Part shown: piece by piece, positions 26,012-33,053 of the stretch
How the letters are laid out: each line of letters starts with the position of its first letter
Numbering within the stretch: position 1 is the first letter of the stretch
From: Cupriavidus taiwanensis
GTDB taxonomy: Bacteria > Pseudomonadota > Gammaproteobacteria > Burkholderiales > Burkholderiaceae
Direction: 5' to 3'
Assembly: GCF_900250115.1 (NCBI RefSeq)
Contig: NZ_LT984804.1
Coordinates: 620,001-684,000 of the forward strand
Length of the DNA: 64,000 nucleotides
Position numbers and translations under genes: made by a program
Notes under the pieces: model-generated
What the model was told of the DNA's origin: nothing
The model's database searches: none
The model's input: the letters and a program-made list of their open reading frames with translations, nothing else

Positions 26012-27088
26012 ATGAGCGTACAAGGCTACAAGATCGAATCGCGCCCGCCCGAGGCCCGCTACGCGCGCGGCTGGCATTGCCTGGGCCTGGCCGAAAGCTA
26101 CCGCGACGGCAAGCCGCACACGCTGGACATCTTCGGCAGGCGCCTGGCGGCATTTGCCGACTCGACCGGCGCCATCCGCGTGATCGACGGCCACTGTCCG
26201 CACATGGGCGCCGACCTCAGTACCGGCACCGTGCAGGGCGACAACCTGGTGTGCCCGTTCCACGGCTGGCAGTGGGGCGGCGATGGCGGCTGCAAGTCGA
26301 TCCCCTACTGCAAGCGGGTGCCGCCGAAGGCGCGCATCGGTGCCTGGGAAACCTGCGAGCAGAACCACCTGCTGTTCATCTGGCACGACCCCGAGGGCCG
26401 GCCGGCCCCGCCCGAAGTCGCGATTCCGCGCATCGACGCGTGCTTCTCGGAGGAGTGGTCCGACTGGGCCATGGACGAGATGGTGATCCGCACCAACTGC
26501 CGCGAGCTGGTCGACAACATCTCCGACATGGCGCATTTCGGCGTGGTCCATGGCGCCCCGGTCGACTACTTCGCCAACCTGTTCGAGAACCACAAGGCCA
26601 CCCAGCTGATGATCGGGCGCAGCGCCAGGCTGTCGGGCGACTCCCGGCTGACGGCACTGTCCACATACTTCGGTCCGGCCTACCACATCACCGACATGAG
26701 CGGCCGCATGGGCGACCAGGAAATCCATTCGGTGCTGCTGAACTGCCATGTGCCGATCGACCTGAACAGTTTCGTGCTGCGCTACGGCGTGCTGGTCAAG
26801 AAGGTGCCCGGGCTGTCCGATGAAAAGAACCGTGCCATGGCGCAAGCCTATGTCGACCAGGCCCGCGCCGCGTTCTACGAGGACGTGGCGATCTGGGACA
26901 GCAAGATCCGCATCGACAACCCGCTGCTGTGCGAAGGCGATGGGCCGATGTACCAGATGCGGGAGTGGTATCAGCAGTTCTACACGGATGTGGAGCAGGT
27001 GAAGCCCGGCAGCGTGGCGCGGCGCGTGGTCGAGCTCAATCCGGGGCATATCGAGCCGCCGGTGCTGCGGCACGTGTTTGAAGGGTGA
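26012..27088 (+). CDS. kshA: KshA-like Rieske non-heme iron oxygenase
   Basis: A 358-residue oxygenase component. The Rieske [2Fe-2S] ligands are Cys62-x-His64 (GHCPHMGADL) and Cys81-x2-His84 (CPFHGWQWGG). The mononuclear iron site is in VDNISDMAHFGVVHG, with His175 and His180 and a nearby Asp172. This resembles 3-ketosteroid-9alpha-hydroxylase KshA, which hydroxylates ring B and starts its opening. The chosen ATG has AAGGAGA upstream; an upstream in-frame start would put 21 residues of promoter DNA into the protein. No KshB-type reductase gene lies nearby, so electrons must come from elsewhere. Other Rieske steroid or bile-acid hydroxylases remain possible. Confidence 0.85.
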   Translation: MSVQGYKIESRPPEARYARGWHCLGLAESYRDGKPHTLDIFGRRLAAFADSTGAIRVIDGHCPHMGADLSTGTVQGDNLVCPFHGWQWGGDGGCKSIPYCKRVPPKARIGAWETCEQNHLLFIWHDPEGRPAPPEVAIPRIDACFSEEWSDWAMDEMVIRTNCRELVDNISDMAHFGVVHGAPVDYFANLFENHKATQLMIGRSARLSGDSRLTALSTYFGPAYHITDMSGRMGDQEIHSVLLNCHVPIDLNSFVLRYGVLVKKVPGLSDEKNRAMAQAYVDQARAAFYEDVAIWDSKIRIDNPLLCEGDGPMYQMREWYQQFYTDVEQVKPGSVARRVVELNPGHIEPPVLRHVFEG

Positions 27089-27160
27089 GGCTGGCGGTCT
27101 TTTGGCCGGATGACTTGCTACCTGGCCGGGCGGCAAGCGGGCAGGGATTTGTGCGCCGGC

Positions 27161-27215
27161 CTTCGTGGATGCGCCGGTCCTCTCCCCCGACCCTCTCCCG
27201 CGCGCTGTATGGACC
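27161..27215. repeat. Palindromic repeat arm interrupted by an IS element (left)
   Basis: Left half of a palindromic repeat (CTTCGTGGATGCGCC then CCCTCTCCCGCGCG) that runs directly into an IS end (CTGTATGGACC). The same segment is present in inverted orientation at 27978-28031, with a few mismatches. Confidence 0.75.
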
Positions 27216-27990
27216 GGGGACATGGGTAACACATGTGCCAGGACATGGGTAACAGTCCAGTCTCCAGTTTAATCGGCCTGCTGTAGGTCTATTGTGGCGA
27301 CCTTTTGATGGCAGAAGTAGACGTCAAAGGTGCCGTCCAGATCCACGCGAGGGCGCAGCGCTACGGGCGTTCCGACCAAGGCTCGTCCGACCCGGAACGT
27401 CTTTCCTCGGAAGCAGATGCGCCCGCCGTCGCCTACCTTTCGCACGATGTCATTGCTGCCGTACTCGATGGGCGGGAGTTCGCGCGGCATCGCCCGTGGG
27501 CTAGGCGCATAGCGGCTTGCGGGGGTCTCCATATCCAGCGCGTGGTGGGGGCGCTTGAAGTTGTACACGTGGCGCCAATGGCTGAAGTGATGCTGGGCAT
27601 CGTCCAGATCCCGGAAACGCTGGTTGGCCAACAGCTCAGCCTGCATGGTTCGATGGAAGCGCTCGTCCTTACCGTTGGTCTGAGGATGGCCAGGTCGGCT
27701 ATGACTGAGCCGCACGCCCAGGCGAATCAGCCACGCGCCCAGCGTGGTTAATGCTCGGGGCACAGGAGAACCCCAGGGCGGGCCGTTGTCTGCATTGATC
27801 CGTTCGGGCAGCCCATAGCGCGCAAAAGCCATCTCTAACGCTTCCTGTACGGATTCAAACTGTTCGTTGCCCAAGGCCTTGAGCAGCACATTGAACCGGG
27901 AGTGATCGTCCAAGACCGTGAGCGGGTGGCACCTCTGCGTGTCGGTAGCGAAGTGGCCTTTGAAGTCAATTTGCCATGGTCCATACAGCG
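27205..27990 (-). mobile_element. IS481-type insertion sequence, internally deleted
   Basis: About 790 bp lie between the two inverted repeat arms. At the left end there are two subterminal direct copies of GGACATGGGTAAC (27218-27230 and 27241-27253), as expected of transposase-binding sites. At the right end the transposase frame meets the short sequence GGTCCATACAG, which is also the outermost IS sequence at the left end. This suggests a deletion between two GGTCC copies that removed the right interior and the 5' third of the transposase. Confidence 0.7.
27269..27988 (-). pseudogene. IS481-type transposase, N-terminally truncated
   Basis: About 240 codons of an rve/DDE transposase. The catalytic triad is still readable: Asp in WQIDFKGHF, Asp in NADNGPPWG and Glu in NGKDERFHRT, followed by the C-terminal LYNFKRPH-type region (here VYNFKRPHHALDMETPAS). 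The N-terminal ~130-150 residues with the DNA-binding helix-turn-helix domains are missing. The open frame continues a few codons into the flanking palindromic repeat, but that extension is not transposase. The gene is therefore a remnant and unlikely to transpose alone. Confidence 0.85.
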
Positions 27991-28031
27991 CGCGGGAGAG
28001 GGCGGGGGTGAGGGCCAGCGTATCCACGAAG
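27978..28031. repeat. Palindromic repeat arm interrupted by an IS element (right)
   Basis: Inverted counterpart of 27161-27215: GGTCCATACAG, CGCGCGGGAGAGGG and then the reverse of the CTTCGTGGAT leader. The two arms together would restore a 24-nt palindrome if the IS were removed. Confidence 0.75.
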
Positions 28032-28284
28032 GGGCGCCCCAGGAGCCATGCACGCGCTGTTGCTCCAGAACCGAGGCTGCCAAACTAACTCGAAGTCCCG
28101 AACACGCTTCACGGCGAGGATGCGTTTCGGTGATTGGCTATTGGCTGGCCGGTCAGGCTAGGGCAGGATGCTGCGTCCGTATGGGAAGGCGAGATGTCAT
28201 ATCGCGTCACACGCCGTGGCGCGGGAGACTGAGGCTGTCATCGAACAACGGTGACCGAGTGTGGAAACTCGAAGCCTTACCCCC
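28032..28284. other. Gap without recognised gene
   Basis: I see no supported gene, repeat or terminator here. The sequence is slightly less GC-rich than its surroundings and leads into the hairpin region at 28285. It could contain the promoter of the small gene at 28470, but no convincing -35/-10 pair stands out. Confidence 0.4.
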
Positions 28285-28393
28285 GGGCAATCGCTGTTGC
28301 GGTTGCCCGCGTCCGCATACGCGCGCACCCACCTCCATGGCGGGCCGGGCGAGGCAGCCAACAGGCTGACCGGGATTGGGGTAAGTACCCGGT
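28285..28393 (+). ncRNA. Candidate structured leader RNA
   Basis: Four short stems follow one another: GGGCAATCG with CGGTTGCCC (28285-28308, 9 bp including one G-U), CGCGT with ACGCG (28308-28323), CAGCC with GGCTG (28355-28368) and ACCGGG with CCCGGT (28369-28393). The region ends about 77 nt before the start codon of a 62-aa ORF. From memory, similar GAGGCAGCC...GGCTGACCGG sequences precede small orphan genes in Pseudomonas and relatives. That makes a conserved cis-acting RNA plausible, but no known family is named here. Confidence 0.4.
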
Positions 28394-28469
28394 TTCCACC
28401 CTCGTCGTCAGGCCCGCCGCCCTCCATTAGCGTCGTGCGGTGGACCTTCACGCAACGATAGGAGGTCCT

Positions 28470-28658
28470 ATGTCGGAAATCGATCTATCCTCGGCGCGGT
28501 ACAGTCTTTTGGCTGTGGCAGCCGGTATTGACGGGGTGCTTGCCTTGCTGGAACAGCAGAGCGAATGGTGGGAAGGGGGCTTTGGCGCGTTTTGCTTGCT
28601 GGGGTTGGTGAAGGCGCAGTTGGAGCGGGTGTTGGAGACGGAGTTGCCGGCTTCTTAA
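28470..28658 (+). CDS. Small helical protein of unknown function
   Basis: A 62-residue acidic protein, largely predicted helix, with a hydrophobic central stretch (YSLLAVAAGIDGVLALLEQQ) and an amphipathic C-terminal helix (LGLVKAQLERVLE). The overall look resembles the small DUF3077-type proteins, without a firm match. A very good Shine-Dalgarno sequence (AGGAGGTCCT) precedes the ATG by about 5 nt, which makes translation likely. It is preceded by the structured region described above and converges with the DUF1329 gene. It lies next to the IS remnant and has a lower GC content than its neighbours. Confidence 0.65.
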   Translation: MSEIDLSSARYSLLAVAAGIDGVLALLEQQSEWWEGGFGAFCLLGLVKAQLERVLETELPAS

Positions 28659-28687
28659 TGTGGGCCGCATTGAAATCGAAGAGAACC

Positions 28688-28716
28688 CAAAAAAAGGGCG
28701 CCCCAAAAGGAGCGCC
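28688..28716 (-). terminator. Intrinsic terminator of the DUF1329 gene
   Basis: On the minus strand an 8-bp stem (GGCGCTCC/GGGGCGCC with one G-U), loop TTTT, then a run of seven T. It lies about 20 nt past the DUF1329 stop codon. Confidence 0.85.
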
Positions 28717-28736
28717 TCCATCCCGTCACGATCCAA

Positions 28737-30116
28737 TCATGTCCCCGACCCGCGCGCCGCGTCGGGAGAGAAAAACGCCTCGTTGAACTCCGGGCTGTTG
28801 TTCAGCTTGGCCATCGGCCCTTCGTTGGTCAGGCGGTCGGCCAGGTAGGCGCCGGAGATCAGGTCATGGTAGAAGACCGTGGCCGCGGAGAAGCGGCGCG
28901 CATCGTAGGCATAGACCAGCGCCTGCAGGTTGGTGCGCCACAGCTGGCCGCGGCCGTCGTAGTTGTCGGCGGCAACCGATTGCCAGGTATCTTCGTCGAG
29001 ATACAGCACGCGCTTCGCATACTGGTGGCGGAAGCCGGATTTCAGCGTTGCCTCCAGGATCCATACCCGATGCAGCTCATAGCGCATGACCTCCGGATTG
29101 GCGTGGCCGTTGGTCAGCAGGTCCTTGTACTTGACCGAGGCGCTCATCAGCTTGTACGTGTGGTAAGGGACGTAGAACTCCTTCTTGCCGACGATCTTCC
29201 AGTTGTAGCGCTCGCCGGATCCGTTGAACAGGCGGTCGTCGTCCACCGTGCGGAAGCCGCCGGGGCCCTGGGGCTGGTCGAAGCCGAATTCCGGCGCCTG
29301 GCGCACGCGCCGGGTGCCCGGGTTGTAGATCCACGTACGGTTGGTGTCCGAGCCTTCCTGGTCCCAAACGGCATAGCCGACGATCACCTGGCCGCGGTCA
29401 CGCAAGGGCAGGTCGGTGGCGGTGCGGAAGAAGGTGCGCTCGTTGAGCGGGTTGTTGGGCTCGAACTTGCCGCTGTTTCGCGGCGAAAAGATGTTGTACG
29501 AGACGCGTCCCCATGCGATCGAGCCGTTCGGATAGACCACGGCCTGGTCGTACTGCGCCTTCTCGGTGCCGATGGCCGCCGAGAAGCGCTGGTTCCACAG
29601 CAGTTCCATGGCGGTCTTCGGGATCGGGTAGGGAACCTGGGGGCCGGCGTCCTTCAAGCCGTTGCCATCGCTTGTCATGCTGACGGTGGTGGCGTAGGTG
29701 CGGATGTCCTTGTAGGCGCCGTCCTCGAAGCGGAAGTCGCGATGGCTGGGGTACACCGGCATCTTGAAGGTGTCGGGGTACTTCTTGAACAGCGCTTTCT
29801 GGCCTTCGGTCAACCGCTCGGCATACTGCGCCATGTTCTGCGCGGTGATGACGAACAGCGGCTTCTCGTCGGCATACGGGTCCGGATAGCGGTCGCCGCG
29901 CTGATACTTGACGTGGGGCGGCGCACCCAGCCACTTTCCGCTCCACGCCGGCACATCGCCGTCCTTGCTGGCGGCGCGCTCGGCGCCCATCGGCGTGAGG
30001 TTGCCGTCAAGCTGCTTGAGTTCTTCCGGGGTGACCTTCGCCCACGATGCCGCGGCCAGTGCCATGCTGGTCACCAGCAGGCCGCCGCGCAGCAGTCGAT
30101 GTGTAGTGGATGTCAT
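28737..30116 (-). CDS. DUF1329 periplasmic/outer-membrane-associated protein
   Basis: A 459-residue DUF1329 protein with a cleavable signal peptide (about 26 residues, ending AAASWA). DUF1329 proteins have a LolA/LolB-like lipid-binding fold; most are encoded with DUF1302 proteins and MMPL exporters in bacteria using steroids, alkanes or other hydrophobic substrates. Characteristic blocks include RTWIYNPGTRRVRQAPEFGF and RVWILEATLKSGFRHQYAKR. The gene has its own candidate regulon promoter (30167-30210) and an intrinsic terminator, so it is monocistronic. I see no DUF1302 gene in the window. Transport or storage of the steroid in the envelope is inferred. Confidence 0.88.
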   Translation of the reverse strand: MTSTTHRLLRGGLLVTSMALAAASWAKVTPEELKQLDGNLTPMGAERAASKDGDVPAWSGKWLGAPPHVKYQRGDRYPDPYADEKPLFVITAQNMAQYAERLTEGQKALFKKYPDTFKMPVYPSHRDFRFEDGAYKDIRTYATTVSMTSDGNGLKDAGPQVPYPIPKTAMELLWNQRFSAAIGTEKAQYDQAVVYPNGSIAWGRVSYNIFSPRNSGKFEPNNPLNERTFFRTATDLPLRDRGQVIVGYAVWDQEGSDTNRTWIYNPGTRRVRQAPEFGFDQPQGPGGFRTVDDDRLFNGSGERYNWKIVGKKEFYVPYHTYKLMSASVKYKDLLTNGHANPEVMRYELHRVWILEATLKSGFRHQYAKRVLYLDEDTWQSVAADNYDGRGQLWRTNLQALVYAYDARRFSAATVFYHDLISGAYLADRLTNEGPMAKLNNSPEFNEAFFSPDAARGSGT

Positions 30117-30166
30117 TGCAGTCTCGCTCCTAGGGAATGGCCGGCGACGTCCGTGCCTGTGGTCAC

Positions 30167-30210
30167 AGGGTAGTGACCGTGCCGCGGCCGGGAATCGTTG
30201 GAACGGACTA
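30167..30210 (-). promoter_or_regulatory. Candidate regulon promoter P4 (operator plus -10)
   Basis: On the minus strand TAGTCC-GTTC-CAACGATT (30193-30210), with the left half exact and the right half 5 of 8. A -10-like TACCCT (30167-30172) follows at the same 21-nt spacing. The predicted start is about 44 nt before the DUF1329 ATG. Confidence 0.55.
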
Positions 30211-30242
30211 GTGGATTTCCCCTAGGCGGGGGAGCTGGCAAC

Positions 30243-30267
30243 AAAAAGGCCGGGCAAGTGCCCGGCC
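30243..30267 (-). terminator. Intrinsic terminator of the dehydrogenase pair
   Basis: On the minus strand an 8-bp GGCCGGGC/GCCCGGCC hairpin with a 4-nt loop is followed by five T. It lies about 90 nt downstream of the stop at 30359 and would end the acyl-CoA dehydrogenase transcript. Confidence 0.85.
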
Positions 30268-30307
30268 TCAGGAGTTCTGTCCGATGGTCGTGTGTCGCGG
30301 GCTTGCT

Positions 30308-30332
30308 CCCCTCTCCCATAAATGGGAGAGGG
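30308..30332. repeat. Single palindromic repeat
   Basis: A diverged copy of the palindrome (CCCTCTCCCAT/ATGGGAGAGGG) between the dehydrogenase stop codon and its terminator. Confidence 0.75.
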
Positions 30333-30358
30333 AAGACAACAATCGGCCTTGGTCAGGT

Positions 30359-31486
30359 TCAAGCCTCCATCACTTCCCCAAAACGCTGCAGATGGTAGTC
30401 GCTGTCGCCCAGCAGCTGGTCCAGCATGGTCAGGCGCTTGAAGTAGTCGCCCACCGACAGCTCGTCGGTCATGCCCATGCCGCCGTGCAGCTGCACCGCC
30501 TGCTGGCCGACAAAGCGGCCGGCGCGGGCCACCGTCACCTTGGCGGCCGACAGCATGCGGCGGCGCGCGGCGGGGTCGGTTTCATCCAGCGCCTGCGCGG
30601 CGACGTAGGCCATCGACAGCGCCAGTTCCTTCTGCACCAGCATGTCGGCCATGCGGTGCTGCAGCGCCTGGAAGCTGGCCAGCGGCTTGCCGAACTGCTG
30701 GCGCGTGCCCAGGTACTCGCCGGTGATCTGGATCAGTTTTTCCATCGCGCCCGCGCCCTCGGCGCACAGCGCGGCGATGCCGTGCTCCAGGCCGACGCCG
30801 AGCGCCGCCAGGCCGTCGGCGGGCTGGCCCACCAGCGCGCTGGCCGGCACGGTGACGTTCTGCAGCGACAGGTCGGCGGCGCGCAGGCCGTCGATGGTGG
30901 GGTAGGCGGTCACACCCAGGCCCTTGCTGTCGCGCGGCACCAGGTACAGCGCGATCTCGTTGCTGCCCGATACCCGCGCCGTCAGCAGGTAGGCGTCGGC
31001 GGCGGCGCCGTGCCAGACCACGCTCTTGGTGCCGCTGATCACATAGCCGTCGCCGCTGCGCTCGGCGCTGGCGCGGGCCGATTCCGGGCGGTAGCGCGTG
31101 GTCGGCTCCAGGTAGGCCAGCGTGACGATGCGCTCGCCCGAGGCGATCGCGGGCAGCCATTCCTGCTTCTGCGCGTCGCTGCCGTGGGCCGACAGGATGG
31201 CGGCGGCCATCACGCCGCTGGGCGTGACCGGCTCCAGCACCAGGCCGCGGCCCAGCTCGCGCTGCACCACCAGCTGGCTGGCCGGGCCTTCGCCGAAGCC
31301 GCCGAAGTCGGCCGGCACGGTCAGGCCCAGCACGCCCATTTCGGCCAGCTTGTTCCACACGTCGCGGTCCAGGCTCTCGCCCTGGCGCGCGCTCTTGCGG
31401 CGGGCCTCGAAGGTGTATTCGGTATCGATGAAGCGACGCAGGCTGTCCGCCAGCATCTGTTGCTCTTCGCTGTAGGTGAAGTCCAT
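30359..31486 (-). CDS. Acyl-CoA dehydrogenase, small subunit (PimD-like)
   Basis: A 375-residue acyl-CoA dehydrogenase-like subunit. The C-terminal motifs RQQFGKPLASFQALQHRMAD near residue 245 and QLHGGMGMTDELSVGDYFKR near residue 335 are intact. The middle-domain SEPxAGSD motif is replaced by YLEPTTRYRPES. Together with the following large-subunit gene it fits the split PimC/PimD type of pimeloyl-CoA dehydrogenase, acting on long, dicarboxylic or ring-derived acyl-CoAs. It is the distal gene of a two-gene minus-strand operon, 13 bp after its partner, with a repeat and a terminator behind it. Confidence 0.85.
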   Translation of the reverse strand: MDFTYSEEQQMLADSLRRFIDTEYTFEARRKSARQGESLDRDVWNKLAEMGVLGLTVPADFGGFGEGPASQLVVQRELGRGLVLEPVTPSGVMAAAILSAHGSDAQKQEWLPAIASGERIVTLAYLEPTTRYRPESARASAERSGDGYVISGTKSVVWHGAAADAYLLTARVSGSNEIALYLVPRDSKGLGVTAYPTIDGLRAADLSLQNVTVPASALVGQPADGLAALGVGLEHGIAALCAEGAGAMEKLIQITGEYLGTRQQFGKPLASFQALQHRMADMLVQKELALSMAYVAAQALDETDPAARRRMLSAAKVTVARAGRFVGQQAVQLHGGMGMTDELSVGDYFKRLTMLDQLLGDSDYHLQRFGEVMEA

Positions 31487-31499
31487 GTCAGCTATCCCT

Positions 31500-32693
31500 T
31501 CAGAAACCCAGGATCATCTTGGAGATGATGTTCTTCTGCACTTCGGTCGCGCCGCCGTAGATCGAGGTCTTGCGCATGTCGTAGTACGTGGAGGCGGCGG
31601 GGGCGGCCCACTCGGGGCCGGACACCGGCTGCGTCGCGCCGGGCTCGAGCCAGTCGGGCGAATACGGCCAGGCGTTGGGGCCAGCGACTTCCATCATCAG
31701 CATGGCCAGGTCCTGCTGCACCTCGGAGCCGCGGATCTTGACGATCGACGCTTCCGGCCCAGGCGTGCCGGCGGCCTGCGTGGCAACGCGCAGCAGCAGC
31801 ATTTCCAGCGCCATGATGTCCATCTCGACGTGCGCGATCTTGTCGCGCATGCGCACGTCTTCGATCAGCGGGCGGCCGGCGCCGTCGGTGGTCTGGCTGG
31901 CGTAGTGCTTGAGCTGGCGCAGCTCGCGGTGGCAGTGGCCGATGCCGGCAATGCCGGTGCGCTCGTGGCCGAGCAGGTACTTGGCATAGGTCCAGGCGCG
32001 GTTCTCTTCGCCGACGAGGTTCTCGACCGGCACTTCGACGTCCTCGAACCAGGTCTCGTTGACGTCATGGCCGCCGTCGAGCGTGGTGATCGGGCGCACC
32101 GTCACGCCCGGCGACTTCATGTCGATCAGCAGCATCGAGATGCCTTCCTGCGCCTTGGCCTCGGGATCCGTGCGCACCAGGCAGAAGATCCAGTCGGCAA
32201 AGTGGGCCATCGTGGTCCAGGTCTTCTGGCCGTTGACGATGTACTTGTCGCCCTTGCGTACCGCGCGCGTCTTCAGCGAGGCCAGGTCGGAACCCGAGCC
32301 CGGCTCGGAGTAGCCCTGGCACCAGAAGTCTTCCACGCCCGGGATGCGCGGCAGGAAGCGCTGCTGCATCGCGGGGCTGGCGTACTTCATCAGCACCGGG
32401 CCGATCATGGTCAGGCCGAACGGCAGCAGGCGCGGCGCGCCGGCACGGAAGGTCTCGATCTCGAAGATCAGGCGCTGCAGCGCGGTCCAGCCGGTGCCGC
32501 CCCACTGCTTCGGCCAGGTCGGTGCGCCCCAGCCCTGCGCCTGCAGGATGCGGTGCCAGCGGACGTAGTCGTCCTTCTCCACGCGCTGGTGGTTGAGCAC
32601 CTTGTTGCGGATGTCTTCCGGCAGTTTGGCCTGCACGAAAGCGCGGACCTCCTCGCGGAAGGCCTGTTCCTCGGCGGTGAAACGCAAATCCAT
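31500..32693 (-). CDS. Acyl-CoA dehydrogenase, large subunit (PimC-like)
   Basis: A 397-residue acyl-CoA dehydrogenase with WCQGYSEPGSGSDLASLKTR near residue 132 and the C-terminal IYGGATEVQKNIISKMILGF. It lacks the QLHGGxG motif, which its partner at 30359 supplies. This is the arrangement of pimeloyl-CoA dehydrogenase large subunits. It is the promoter-proximal gene and diverges from an acyl-CoA ligase across 360 bp, which suggests co-regulation: the ligase would make the CoA ester that the pair oxidises. The substrate is not known; no regulator gene is adjacent. Confidence 0.87.
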   Translation of the reverse strand: MDLRFTAEEQAFREEVRAFVQAKLPEDIRNKVLNHQRVEKDDYVRWHRILQAQGWGAPTWPKQWGGTGWTALQRLIFEIETFRAGAPRLLPFGLTMIGPVLMKYASPAMQQRFLPRIPGVEDFWCQGYSEPGSGSDLASLKTRAVRKGDKYIVNGQKTWTTMAHFADWIFCLVRTDPEAKAQEGISMLLIDMKSPGVTVRPITTLDGGHDVNETWFEDVEVPVENLVGEENRAWTYAKYLLGHERTGIAGIGHCHRELRQLKHYASQTTDGAGRPLIEDVRMRDKIAHVEMDIMALEMLLLRVATQAAGTPGPEASIVKIRGSEVQQDLAMLMMEVAGPNAWPYSPDWLEPGATQPVSGPEWAAPAASTYYDMRKTSIYGGATEVQKNIISKMILGF

Positions 32694-33053
32694 CTGAATG
32701 TCCCCTGTGGTACGCGGGCCGCGCGACGCTGCTGCGCTGAATGCTGGTGCCGCGTGGTTGTGCAGCGCGCCATCGCGCCAGCCCTTGCTGTGCCGGCCGA
32801 TTGTATTGGCCGCCCGTGATTCGTTGCTTTATCAATACTGAAGGTGTCCTTCGCTCGGGTGGAACCAACGGCGCCCGGCAGCGCCTGCCATGGCGCGATG
32901 GGGCCGCCCCCGGCGTGGACGAACACGACCTTAGTGAATTCCAAATGGCTGTGGCGCAGGGCTTGCCGCAAACTGATGCAGCCAGTTTCATGTGGCCGGG
33001 TGCATTCCGCCGCATATCCGACTCAGCTCGCATTCGAGAGATCCACCAGCACC
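32694..33053. other. Divergent intergenic region
   Basis: This 360-bp gap must hold the promoters for the dehydrogenase pair (-) and the ligase-Bug unit (+). I find an AT-richer core around 32795-32845 but no clear -35/-10 pair and no copy of the TAGTCC motif, so these units are probably outside the steroid regulon. Confidence 0.4.

Noticed and set aside
22059..27232. Very long minus-strand frames opposite the MMPL, reductase and Rieske genes
   Set aside because: Same reason: low-complexity His/Arg/Ala/Gln peptides, no initiation signal and confident genes on the other strand.
27989..28083. N-terminal continuation of the transposase
   Set aside because: The open frame crosses into the palindromic repeat; the peptide there is translated repeat, not transposase.
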